Shown one piece after another: positions 9,401 to 19,100 of a DNA stretch of 64,000 bases (position 1 is its first letter; each line of letters starts with the position of its first letter). Below the pieces are notes generated by a model, which did not search any database, had not been told where the DNA came from, and worked only from the letters and a program-made list of their open reading frames with translations. The stretch is from the NCBI RefSeq assembly GCF_014695585.1, contig NZ_JACJON010000084.1:85750-149749 (forward strand), read 5' to 3'. A program made the translations under genes and the position numbers. The stretch is from Microcoleus sp. FACHB-831. Its GTDB lineage: Bacteria > Cyanobacteriota > Cyanobacteriia > Cyanobacteriales > FACHB-T130.

Positions 9401-9489
9401 CTTAGAGAAGGGAAGTATATATGTGTTTTATAACACACAAGATATGCACCTAAAATGCTAAACTGTCCAACTAACTGACTCCACGTTAA

Positions 9490-10620
9490 GTGCTGCATTT
9501 TCATGCAGTGGGGTACTTTGTGCCGAACAGATTTTTCTCACCCCAGGTGTGGTTCCAAGTGAGCGATCGCTACCTCTGTTTAGAGTCCACGCTCCAAGAA
9601 CTTTCGCTTCACGATTTCCAGGTTGAATCGCATATTACTCTGGGTAGAGAGGTTAACCAAACCTTAGAAGCCAATCCCCTCCTCCCAGGCGTGATTTTGG
9701 CAGGGCAAGGCCAGTTTGTGGGGATGATTTCACGACGGCGATTTTTAGAATACATGAGTCGCCCCTACGGACTAGAACTGTTTTCCAAGCGACCAATTGA
9801 GTGTTTGTATCGTTCGGCGCAAACTGAAACATTAGTTTTTGCGGGCAATACTCTAATTGTGACAGCGGTGCGGCACTGTTTGCAGCGCTGTGCAGAGTTA
9901 CTCTACGAACCGATTGTGGTAGAGGTAGCGTCTGGGGTTTATCGATTATTAGACGTGCATGAATTATTGCTTGCCCAGTCGCAAATTCACGAACTGGCAA
10001 CCGAACTGGTTACTCAACTCTATCGAGATCTCGAAGATGCAAACGCGCAGTTACGCCGTCTCGCTAATTTAGACGGGCTGACTCAAACGGCAAATCGGCG
10101 CAGGTTTGACGAGTATCTCGATCAACAGTGGCGGTGTATGGGGAGGGATGAGCAACCGCTTTCTCTAATTATGTGTGATGTTGATTTCTTCAAAAAATAC
10201 AACGACACTTACGGACATCAATCAGGTGATGATTGTTTGCGGCGGGTTGCTGCTGCTATTAGGGAAGTAGCTAACAGACCGATGGATTTAGTTGCTCGTT
10301 ACGGAGGGGAAGAATTTGCAGTTGTTCTGCCAAATACGTCGCTTTTGAATGCAATTAACTTAGCAGATAAAATTAGGTTAGCAGTAACAGCGCTGAAAAT
10401 TGCCCATATTAAGTCAGCAGTAAGCCCCTATGTCACTCTTAGTTTGGGGGTCTCCAGCACATTACCCAATCCAGATGCCCAGCCTGCGACTTTGATTGCG
10501 ACGGCAGATGAGGCTCTGTATCAGGCGAAAAAGGCAGGGCGCAATAGGTGTATAGCAATTGAGGAGAGCAATCGCTTCTTCCTCAGTTCATCCGTGAGCC
10601 AGATGCAGCTCCCCGACTAA
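9490..10620 (+). CDS. Diguanylate cyclase with N-terminal CBS-like module
   Basis: 376 aa from a GTG; the start is not certain because no clear ribosome site is visible. Residues about 30-175 form a module with two halves (LPGVILAGQGQFVGMISRRR and EPIVVEVASGVYRLLDVHELL) that resembles a CBS pair and is shared with the next three genes. Residues about 190-355 are a GGDEF domain: GLTQTANRRRFDEYL, CDVDFFKKYNDTYGH, then the active-site loop RYGGEEF at about 269-275. An RPMD lies exactly five residues before GGEEF and matches the RxxD inhibitory site, so product feedback is expected. It should make cyclic di-GMP from two GTP in the cytoplasm. It heads the tandem paralogue series; the ligand of the N-terminal module is unknown. 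Confidence 0.9.
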   Translation: MLHFHAVGYFVPNRFFSPQVWFQVSDRYLCLESTLQELSLHDFQVESHITLGREVNQTLEANPLLPGVILAGQGQFVGMISRRRFLEYMSRPYGLELFSKRPIECLYRSAQTETLVFAGNTLIVTAVRHCLQRCAELLYEPIVVEVASGVYRLLDVHELLLAQSQIHELATELVTQLYRDLEDANAQLRRLANLDGLTQTANRRRFDEYLDQQWRCMGRDEQPLSLIMCDVDFFKKYNDTYGHQSGDDCLRRVAAAIREVANRPMDLVARYGGEEFAVVLPNTSLLNAINLADKIRLAVTALKIAHIKSAVSPYVTLSLGVSSTLPNPDAQPATLIATADEALYQAKKAGRNRCIAIEESNRFFLSSSVSQMQLPD

Positions 10621-11035
10621 AACAATATATTTATACTGTTTGCTCTAGCACTTTTCTTCCGGGTTCAATATAGCTGACCTCCCTTGATGTGCTAGTTTAT
10701 CTCTTCTGGGAAATTAGATGTGTAAAAATTTTTATATGTCTGTCTATGCCACACTATTTTTCAATGCCTATGTAAAAGGTAGCATACCTACTATTTATCT
10801 ATTTAACGATAAAATTTTATCTTTCTATACCTAACGAGCATTTGGTATTTTTTAATACTTATTGGCTAGAAACTTAGTACTAAGTATATTAATTTTTATT
10901 TAAATTAATATTAGTAAACATTTTTAAGCCAAAATATTAATAGGTAATATTTTATTTCAAAAAGATATACTATGTTTTTCTAAAAGTCAGGTAAGCTGGC
11001 CTTAGAACCTATAGCGATCGCGCAACCGTCGTGAT
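10621..11035. other. AT-rich gene-free spacer
   Basis: About 415 bases, very AT-rich between 10750 and 10980, between two paralogous signalling genes. No gene, RNA or clear terminator is visible; promoters for the downstream gene are likely here. Confidence 0.5.
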
Positions 11036-12484
11036 GTGGCAGAAGGACCCGTGTCTAATATTTATCCTCAAGATCTCTCTCTAGAGTCAACCCTCCAACA
11101 ACTTTCACTTTATAATTTTCACATCCAAAATTCGCGTATTTGCCAGGAAGTAGCGCAGAATTTTGAAGCGAATCCCCTTCTACCTGGAGTCATTTTGATA
11201 GAAGACGGGCAATTTGCAGGAATGATTTCGCGGTGGCGTTTTTTTGAACAACTCAGCCGCCCTTTCGGAATAGACATTTTTCTAAAAAGACCTATAAAGT
11301 CTTTGCAGCGCTTAGCTGGTAGTGAAACTTTGATACTCCCCGGCGATACATTAATTGTGGCGGCTGCAAAGCAGTCTTTGCAACGGCCACCTAAATTACT
11401 TTACGAACCTATCGTGGTGGAGCTAGAACCTGGCGTTTATCAATTAGCAGATATACACCAATTACTGGTAGCCCAGTCGCAAATTCACGAACTAACAACT
11501 CATCTGCTAGACGAGCAAACTAGAGCCAAGATGATGCAATCAGAAAAAATGGCTAGTTTGGGACGAATGCTGGCTGGAGTTGCCCATGAAATTAGAAATC
11601 CAGTTAACTCGATTTGTGGCAATTTAGATTTCTTGACAACCTACTGGAAAAACCTGATTAACCTTGTATTAGCTTACGAAGAAGAAGTCGTACACCCATC
11701 CCCGCGACTTGTAGGACTTAAAGAAGAAATTGAACTTGACTTCTTAATAGAAGATTTGGAAAAAATAATGAAAAGTATGAAAATGGGAGGGGATAGATTA
11801 ACAAAACTCGTTGCGGGTCTGCGAAATTTCTCCCATATGGATGAGTTAAATCGTCAGCCAATTGATATACATGAGTGTATTGATAGCACGTTGGTGATTT
11901 TGAGCAATCCTCTCAAACAGGGGATTAAAGTAATAAAAGATTATGGCGATTTACCACCAATTAATTGCTATTCAGGCCAAATGAGTCAGGTATTTATCAA
12001 TATAATCAGCAATGCCATTGATGCTCTAGAAGAAACAAAAGGAAAGAATAAAAACGGGAGTATTGTAGCTTTTAAAGAAGAAGACATAAGAAGCGATCTA
12101 TTACCTACGATCTGGATTAGCACGTATATTCTAGACTCTCATGATGCTGTAATTAGGATTGCTGATAATGGGCCTGGGATACCACCAGAAATTCAGGCGC
12201 GGATTTTTGATACTTTTTTTACTACTAAGCCAGTGGGAAAGGGGACGGGGCTGGGGTTGGCTATTTGCCATGAAATTGTGACGCAAAAGCATGGCGGGCA
12301 GTTGTTGATGCGATCGCGTGGCCTCTGTTCAGGGCAATCTTGCAGCCTCTACCCAGGAGACTCGCGCAGCGTCTCTAGAGGAGAATTGCGTAGTGCATCG
12401 GAGACCCAATTATCTAGAGACTCGGAAGCAGTTTTTCAGGGGGATGTGGGTACTGAGTTTGAGATTCGGTTGCCGCTGGTTTAA
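11036..12484 (+). CDS. Sensor histidine kinase with N-terminal CBS-like module (paralogue 2)
   Basis: 482 aa from a GTG ([23 protein letters not shown]). Residues about 15-155 are the same CBS-like module as in the GGDEF protein upstream. A short helix ([17 protein letters not shown]) leads to the phospho-acceptor His184 in VAHEIRNPVN. The ATPase part has the N box [10 protein letters not shown] (about 322), G1 IADNGPGIP (about 375) and a full lid [17 protein letters not shown] (about 395-410), so it should be an active kinase. No membrane segment: a soluble sensor. Between the G2 box and the final strand (FEIRLPLV) it carries about 35 extra residues encoded by a dispersed repeat (see 12359-12393). 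No response regulator is adjacent. Confidence 0.9.
   Translation: MAEGPVSNIYPQDLSLESTLQQLSLYNFHIQNSRICQEVAQNFEANPLLPGVILIEDGQFAGMISRWRFFEQLSRPFGIDIFLKRPIKSLQRLAGSETLILPGDTLIVAAAKQSLQRPPKLLYEPIVVELEPGVYQLADIHQLLVAQSQIHELTTHLLDEQTRAKMMQSEKMASLGRMLAGVAHEIRNPVNSICGNLDFLTTYWKNLINLVLAYEEEVVHPSPRLVGLKEEIELDFLIEDLEKIMKSMKMGGDRLTKLVAGLRNFSHMDELNRQPIDIHECIDSTLVILSNPLKQGIKVIKDYGDLPPINCYSGQMSQVFINIISNAIDALEETKGKNKNGSIVAFKEEDIRSDLLPTIWISTYILDSHDAVIRIADNGPGIPPEIQARIFDTFFTTKPVGKGTGLGLAICHEIVTQKHGGQLLMRSRGLCSGQSCSLYPGDSRSVSRGELRSASETQLSRDSEAVFQGDVGTEFEIRLPLV
12359..12393 (+). repeat. Dispersed GCGTCTCTAGAGGAGA-type repeat inside a kinase gene
   Basis: The core GCGCAGCGTCTCTAGAGGAG, with the continuation AATTGCGTAG, is an imperfect palindrome inserted in frame in the kinase gene. 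A related copy lies at the matching place of the next paralogue (14221-14251). Neighbouring sequence 12310-12437 is also repeat-like and accounts for the extra residues RSRGLCSGQSCSLYPGDS and following. Confidence 0.65.
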
Positions 12485-12945
12485 TCTGTAAACTGCATAT
12501 TTAAACCTTCAAAAGGGGTTGATAAAGGTGAGGCGATATGTATTTAGCGCCTTAATTATTTTTATATAGCTACTTCTTTAAATCTCTACATTGTCATCTA
12601 AATAAAATTCACGCTTGCCTGCGCGGTCTTTATTCAAGTCCAATATAGACCGCGATCGCCCAACAAACACTAGCGATTTAGTCCTCAGAATATGTTTCGT
12701 CACCAATGGATAATAGGAGTAAACACATACTATTTGACCAACACTTATAATTGTTAGCACGCTCAAAACTTATATCTTTTTTACAGGTAAAGTTAAGTTT
12801 TAGTTAAATAAAGATTTAATCCGAGTTAACAAGTAAATATACCTAAGTTTCTAGTTATTTTATTGTAGTCTTAAGAAAATAATCTAGTGCTAGACTAAAT
12901 CTTGCATCTTTCTATACAAACTCCAGGAACTGATTGAGGTTTGCT
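12485..12945. other. AT-rich gene-free spacer
   Basis: About 460 bases. A 62-codon minus-strand frame at 12578-12766 has no recognisable family and no good start. I see no RNA gene. The promoter of the next kinase is probably in the AT-rich part near 12780-12900. Confidence 0.45.
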
Positions 12946-14307
12946 ATGTTTGCCCTGCAAGAGCCATGTCAGGAGTTATTTGCTTTGCAAAGCTGTGAGA
13001 CGCCCAAGCTCAGTTTAGAGTCAACTCTCCAAGAACTGCCACTATACGATTTTCATATAGAATCCTCAAGTCTGGGGAAAACACTCGCTCAAACATTTGA
13101 AGCCAATTCCCTCCTCCCCGGAGCCATCATCACAGACCAACAGCAATTTGCTGGTATGATTTCGCGGCGAAGATTTTTAGAACAAATGAGCCGCCCCTAT
13201 GGTCTGGAGCTATTTTCCAAACGGCCAATTAAGTCTTTATATTGCTTTGCCAGCAGCGAAATTTTGATACTTCCTGGCAATACATTAATTGTGGCAGCAG
13301 CAAAACAATCTTTGCAACGCTCGGCAGAGTTACTCTATGAACCTATTGTAGTAGAGCTAGAACCTGGGGTTTATAGATTAGTAGACGTACACCAATTACT
13401 CGTAGCGCAATCAAAAATTCACGAATTGACTACCGAGATGCTGGATGAGCAAACCCAAGCTCAGATGATGCAAACTGAAAAAATGGCTAGCTTGGGACGC
13501 ATGGTTGCTGGCGTTGCCCATGAGATAAGCAATCCAGTTAACTGCATTAATGGAAATATCAGCTTTCTATCAAACTACTGTAAAGATTTAATCGAATTGA
13601 TGTCAGCTTATGAACAATTTTCAAGCGTTGCATCGGAAGTTGCTGAAGTAAAAGAAAGAATAGAAATTGATTTTCTTCTAGAAGACCTGCCCAAAGTGCT
13701 GGAAAGTGTCAAAGTTGGTACAGAACAATTAATTAAAATTGTTTGGGGGATGCGAAATTTCTCTCACATGGATGAGGCAAATCGTCACGAAGTTAACATA
13801 CATGAATGTATTGATAGCACGCTACTAATTCTGAATAACCGCCTCAAACATGGGGTCGAAGTTATTAAAAACTATGGAGAGTTGCCGCCAGTGAGCGGCT
13901 ATTCAGGTCAGTTGAGTCAGGTGTTTGTAAATATTATCAGTAATGCTATTGATGCACTGCTGGAGAAAGCAGAGTTGCCAGCAACGGGGAAGATAGCTTT
14001 CCAACCCCAGATTGAGATTACTACAGAAGTTAAGACAGCTTCAAATCAGTGCTGGGCGATGGTAAAAATTGCTGATAATGGGCCTGGTATACCGCCCGAA
14101 ATTAAGGCGCGGATTTTTGAAACCTTCTTTACTACTAAGCCAGTGGGTAAGGGGACGGGGTTGGGCTTGGCTATTAGCCATCAAATTGTGACTAAAAAGC
14201 ATGGGGGACAATTGCTAGTGCGATCGCGTAGCGTCTCTAAGGGAGAATCGCCGTCTGAATGGGGAACTGAGTTTGAGATCCTACTGCCGCTGGTTAATAC
14301 CAAGTAA
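12946..14307 (+). CDS. Sensor histidine kinase with N-terminal CBS-like module (paralogue 3)
   Basis: 453 aa. I choose the ATG at 12946 because GAGG lies six bases upstream; the longer frame would need a TTG. Same plan as paralogue 2: CBS-like module (about 20-165, with [20 protein letters not shown] and [21 protein letters not shown]), a dimerisation helix, His192 in [11 protein letters not shown] box [14 protein letters not shown]1 [11 protein letters not shown], and the intact lid and G2 box [17 protein letters not shown]. It is soluble and predicted active. Near the C-terminus a shorter copy of the dispersed repeat adds [12 protein letters not shown]. The close similarity to paralogue 2 across the whole length implies tandem duplication. 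Confidence 0.9.
   Translation: MFALQEPCQELFALQSCETPKLSLESTLQELPLYDFHIESSSLGKTLAQTFEANSLLPGAIITDQQQFAGMISRRRFLEQMSRPYGLELFSKRPIKSLYCFASSEILILPGNTLIVAAAKQSLQRSAELLYEPIVVELEPGVYRLVDVHQLLVAQSKIHELTTEMLDEQTQAQMMQTEKMASLGRMVAGVAHEISNPVNCINGNISFLSNYCKDLIELMSAYEQFSSVASEVAEVKERIEIDFLLEDLPKVLESVKVGTEQLIKIVWGMRNFSHMDEANRHEVNIHECIDSTLLILNNRLKHGVEVIKNYGELPPVSGYSGQLSQVFVNIISNAIDALLEKAELPATGKIAFQPQIEITTEVKTASNQCWAMVKIADNGPGIPPEIKARIFETFFTTKPVGKGTGLGLAISHQIVTKKHGGQLLVRSRSVSKGESPSEWGTEFEILLPLVNTK
14221..14251 (+). repeat. Second copy of the GCGTCTCT-type repeat in a kinase gene
   Basis: CGATCGCGTAGCGTCTCTAA followed by GGGAGAATCGC. It is an imperfect palindrome in frame, at the same place in the kinase fold as the copy at 12359-12393, but shorter. 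Confidence 0.65.
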
Positions 14308-14466
14308 TTTGGTAGAGCATGGGAATTTAAGGTGAAATTAATATATGCAGGGTTGTCGCTGCACCCGCCTAGCATCCAATAAACCAGAGGTGTATGCACG
14401 CGAGATAGGAGACGAGCAAAAGAATAAGATGATAGTCTAGGGAGTATGAGCATTTTTAGGCATTGA

Positions 14467-15837
14467 GTGCCAGTGCAAAACAGATTTGTATCACCTCCGA
14501 AGTTATTTCAGGGGATCGATCGCGACCTCTCTATAGATTCAACCCTGCGAGAACTGCCGCTCTACGATTTTCAGGTGGAAATTAGCTGCCAAGGCGTAGA
14601 CGTAGCTCGTGTTTTTGAGAAGTATCCCTTGCTGCCAGGAGCAATCTTGGTGGATAAGGGTGAGTTTTCGGGTATGATTTCGCGGCGTTGGCTTTTGGAG
14701 TACCTGATCCGTCCCCACAGACTAGAGCTGTTTTTGCACAAACCGCTTCAGGTTCTTTACAGGTACGTTCGTTCTGAAGTTTTGATACTTCCCGACAGCA
14801 CGACAATTTTGGCTGCTTCCCACCAAGCACTGCGGCGCTCGGTCGAACTCCGAGGCGAACCAGTCGTGGTACAAGTGGAACCAGACAAGCATTTTTTATT
14901 GGACTTTCAAGAATTAAATATTGCCTCTTGGCAAATCCGAGGCATAGAAACTCAGGTAAGGTACGAGCGCACGCAAGCTCAAATGATTCAAAGCGAGAAA
15001 ATGGCTAGCTTGGGTCGGCTAGTGGATGGCGTAGCACACGAAATTTTAGACCCGGTTAGTTTTATTTGGGGCAACTTAACATACATCTCAACTTATAACG
15101 AACAGATCCTCGAATTGGTTTCTGCTTATGAGGAATATCTCCCCCAAATACCAGTAGAAATAGCTCAGTTAAAAGAAGATATTGAATTAGATTTTTTACG
15201 ACAAGATCTGCCGCGAGCAATTGGCAGTATCCGGGCGGGAGCAGAACGTTTAAAAAAGCTGGTTACGAGCTTGCAAAACTTTTGCCATATTGATGACGTT
15301 TATCCTAAGCCCGCAGATTTACACGCCATACTTGATAGTATTCTTTTACTTTTGAAAAGCCGTTTAACCAGCGATATTGAAGTTGTAAAAGAATATGGAA
15401 TTTTGCCACCAGTGCAATGCTACGCTGGTCAAATTAATCAGGTTTTTATGAATATCATCACCAATGCTATAGATGCATTAATCGATCGGGCAGTTGCTCA
15501 GAATTTTTCTAAAGATTTCAGGTATTCCGGACAACCAGAACCAGCTGATAAACCTCGGATTGAAATTTCAACGCAGGTATCTTCGCGCAAGGCAAGTACG
15601 TCAGAAACTTCTGACGTTCGCTGGGTTTCTATTCGCATTGCAGATAATGGGCCTGGGATGTCTTTAGAAATGCAGCAGAAAATTCTTGAGTCTTTTTCTA
15701 TTGAGAAACGTGCTGCTAAGGAAACAAGTTTGGGGGTTAGTTATCAGATTGTGACCGCCAAGCACGGGGGGCATTTTATGTTTCAATCACAGCTTGGAGC
15801 GGGGACAGAATTCCAGATTTGGTTGCCTTTGGTTTAA
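14467..15837 (+). CDS. Degenerate histidine kinase with N-terminal CBS-like module (paralogue 4)
   Basis: 456 aa from a GTG. The N-terminal CBS-like module is present but more diverged (IDSTLRELPLYDFQVEISCQ and LPGAILVDKGEFSGMISRRW). His191 is kept, but its motif reads VAHEILDPVS instead of VAHEIxNPVN. The N box NIITNAIDAL and G1 IADNGPGMS are kept. The ATP lid and G2 box, [15 protein letters not shown] in the sisters, read FSIEKRAAKETSLGV here, so the glycine-rich loop is lost. ATP binding or turnover is probably impaired, and the protein may be a pseudokinase that pairs with the two active paralogues. The frame is fully open, so it is a maintained gene rather than debris. Confidence 0.87.
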   Translation: MPVQNRFVSPPKLFQGIDRDLSIDSTLRELPLYDFQVEISCQGVDVARVFEKYPLLPGAILVDKGEFSGMISRRWLLEYLIRPHRLELFLHKPLQVLYRYVRSEVLILPDSTTILAASHQALRRSVELRGEPVVVQVEPDKHFLLDFQELNIASWQIRGIETQVRYERTQAQMIQSEKMASLGRLVDGVAHEILDPVSFIWGNLTYISTYNEQILELVSAYEEYLPQIPVEIAQLKEDIELDFLRQDLPRAIGSIRAGAERLKKLVTSLQNFCHIDDVYPKPADLHAILDSILLLLKSRLTSDIEVVKEYGILPPVQCYAGQINQVFMNIITNAIDALIDRAVAQNFSKDFRYSGQPEPADKPRIEISTQVSSRKASTSETSDVRWVSIRIADNGPGMSLEMQQKILESFSIEKRAAKETSLGVSYQIVTAKHGGHFMFQSQLGAGTEFQIWLPLV

Positions 15838-16180
15838 CTGTATTTCCTGGATCAAATCTAAGGCAAAAAAATTAACACTAAACGAACATAGGCGAGGGCG
15901 TATCGAAAGAAAAAGTTATAGAACTTAGCTGCATCAGACTTTATTGCCGCGATCGCTTGCTCGGTTTAACCCTGTTAATTAGACAAGGCGTTAGTTTTAG
16001 CGCGATTTGGGTCGTCAGGGTGCTAATGGAGTAACCGTTAAAGCTCTACTGTGTATTTAATCGGAATATGCATCAGATGGGAAAATTTATTTCCACAGGA
16101 TATAAGTGTTTCTTCGGACGTAATATCACTTGCCAGCATTTACAATTGGCGCAGTACCATAACCTCCTAAAGGTAGATGT
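15838..16180. other. Gene-free spacer before the HEAT-NACHT gene
   Basis: About 343 bases with one HIP1 site and no supported gene. An in-frame small ORF overlapping the downstream start is a shadow. AAAGGTAG just before 16181 is the ribosome site of the next gene. Confidence 0.45.
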
Positions 16181-19100
16181 ATGGCTAAAAATATTACAAA
16201 AAGTTATGTCTGGGCGCTCAAAGTTGCGGTTGTCAGCTTTTCATTTCCCCTCCTATTGACTGGCAATAGCTGGGCGCAAAAACAAGGAAATGGCGAACAG
16301 GTAATAAAAATTGCCCAAACAAATTCTCCAACAGCGACAGCTTCACCTAGTCCGGCAGCTTCACCAACAGCGGCAGCTTCCCCTAGTCCCGCATTGTCGC
16401 AAGAGGCTGAAATCGCCTCCTATATCCAGAAGTTTAGAACTGACGATTTTCGGGTTTACCAAGATGCCTTAAGAGACTTGGAGAGAATTGGCACGCCAGC
16501 GGTTCCCGCACTGATCGAAGCATTGCAGGACAAGGATGTGCGGGTGCGCGTGTATGCTGCCGATGTGCTGGGAGCGCTGGGTTCCAAGGCGCAAGAGGCA
16601 GTCCCGCCTCTCGCGAAAGCACTCAAAGACCCCGATCAGTACGTGAGAGCAAGTGCTGCGGAAGCTCTGCATGAAATTGGTTCCCAGGCTAAAGACGCAG
16701 TAACCGAGCTGATCGGAGCGCTCAAGGACGAAGATAGGTACGTGCGCTACAGTGCCGCAGATGCACTGGGACGAATTGGGTCAGAGGCGAAAACGGCAGT
16801 TCCAGCTTTGATAGAAACGCTCAAGGATAAAGATCCTTACGTGCGCTACAGTGCCGCAGATACCCTAGTGGCAATAGGTGAGGATGCAAAAGACGCAGTA
16901 AAGCCGCTAATTGAAACCCTCAAGGATGAAGATGAATACGTTAGAGCAGGTTCGGCAGCTGCATTGGGAGCGATAGGTGAGGATGCAAAAGACGCAGTGC
17001 CGAAGCTCATGGACACGCTAGCAAAAGACAAAAGTGGGTTCGTGCGATCGCGTGCTGCTAATGCTCTAGGAGATATCAATTGGCAAAAGAAATCTACCGT
17101 CCCGGCACTAATCGAAGCACTACAAGACAAAGATCAAAGAGTACGCTCTGCTGCTGCAATTGCCATAGGTGAAATCGGTGCAGACTCGCCAGCTGCTATC
17201 CCTGCGTTGATCCAAGCGCTGCAAGAAGACGATGACAAAGTGCGCTCAAGTGCTGCTGAAGGTGTGGGAGAGATTGCCGGAAAACTTCAAGACAAAGCAA
17301 CCAAGCTATCTATCCCAGCCTTAAACAGCATTATTACGGACTTAGAAATAGCCGTAAAAGTTCTGGAAGACCCTAAAGCTAACTTCAAAGACTCACAAAT
17401 AGCACAGTTAAAACGGCCTCTTGTAGGAATAAAAGCCGAAAAAGAAGCCCGCTTATCAGATAGATTCTCCCAGTGGCTGGCGAAGAATCCATTCTGGACG
17501 GGAGCGTTGCTTTACTTTACCTTACTCCCATCTACCTGGTGGCTGCTTCTGCGGTTGCGTCCCCTGTGGCTGTTGGCGCTCAACGAAGCACTGGAACCCT
17601 TCTCAAACATTCAGCTAACAGGTTTTATGAGAGGGACGAAGTTATCGCTCCGCGCCATTTTGTTGATTAGTTTCTTTACTCACAACTCCAGAGTGCTGGA
17701 TGCGTGGGTGGCTAAATATATCAAAGCAGCTAGAGAAGAATTTGGGCAAAAAGATGCAGTAAGCGATCGCTCAATTCACATCCCAGTTCCAATTACCATA
17801 GACGGCAAACCCGACACACAACTTACTGCCTCGGATTTGCAGACAAAGTTCAACCAACAGCAATGCAATTTGGTTATCTGGGGAGAAGGTGGATCGGGTA
17901 AGACGAGCATAGCTTGTCAAATGGCTAAATGGGCGATGGCGGAAAATCAGGCAGATCGACTTTGCGATCATCTAATGCTACCCATCCTCATAGAAGAAGA
18001 TTTAGACATTAAAGTAGACAAGAAAGCTGACAAAAAAGCTGAAAAGACCAAAACTCCACCTTTCATAGATGCAATTCGAGGGCATCTCCAAGACTTAATC
18101 AACGAAGTAAAACCGATTTCCGAGGAACTGCTCGAACGACTGCTCCAAGAGCAGCGCATTCTAGTGATTGTCGATCGATTCTCGGAACTAAACGATGCTA
18201 CGAGAGGAGAAATCAGACCTGAGTCTCCTGAATTTCCGGTTAACTCCCTAGTAATTACCTCGCGGTTTGAGGAAAAGCTGGGTCGAGTGAACAAAACCAT
18301 CCTCAAACCCCAACGGATTGAAGGCACAAACCTCGCCTCATTCGTGGAAGCTTATATTAAGGAACAAGGCAAGCGCGATAAGTTTACGGATTTGGAATTT
18401 TTCGACGGGTGCGGACAACTTTCGCTGAGGATTGGTAGCCGAAGCGTGACGCTGCTGTTGGTGAAAATGTACGCCGAGCAGATGATCCAGGCTAAGGAAA
18501 AGGATGTAGTAGGCGAATTGGCAAGTGGTATTCCTGATTTAATGTTGACTTACTTAAACGAACTCAACGGGGATATATCAGATGGTAAGTTGGACAACCG
18601 CACCATTCACAAAGATGCCAAAGCTTTGGCGTGGGAATGCTTGAAGACAGACTATCGCGCTGGAGTGGTAAAGCGTAAAGATGCGATCGCGACATTAGGC
18701 GATAAATCTGAAGATCGTCTCAAATATCTCGAAAACCGTCTGCGCTTGATCCAAACTGTTGGCCCTGCTCAAGACCAAATCCGCTTCACCCTCGACCCTC
18801 TGGCTGAATATCTCGCTGGTTTGCAGCTATTAGAACTTAATGGCGACAAGGAGGAAGCGTGGCGCGAGTTCCTCGACAAAACAATGGCCAAAACTGATGC
18901 ACAAGGGGGAACTCAAGGTTTGTTGCTAGCGGTACGAGATTGCTGTGTGGCTTACGGTCGCGACGCAAAAGTGCCTAACTTTGTTGTGGAAGAACTGGGT
19001 GTAATGACTGGTCTTACTCCAGCGCCTGAACCAGCTCAAGTAATAGAGGTGGCTGAGGAGTTGGCGGTTGCAACTGTGGTAGAAGAACCAGCCTTAGCTG

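Noticed and set aside
8937..9489. c-di-GMP riboswitch upstream of the GGDEF gene
   Set aside because: No conserved GEMM core or tetraloop-receptor pattern could be found; only hairpins and a terminator-like end are visible.
12578..12766. 62-codon minus-strand ORF
   Set aside because: Isolated, AT-rich, no homology I recognise and no good start signal; could be a remnant but cannot be supported.
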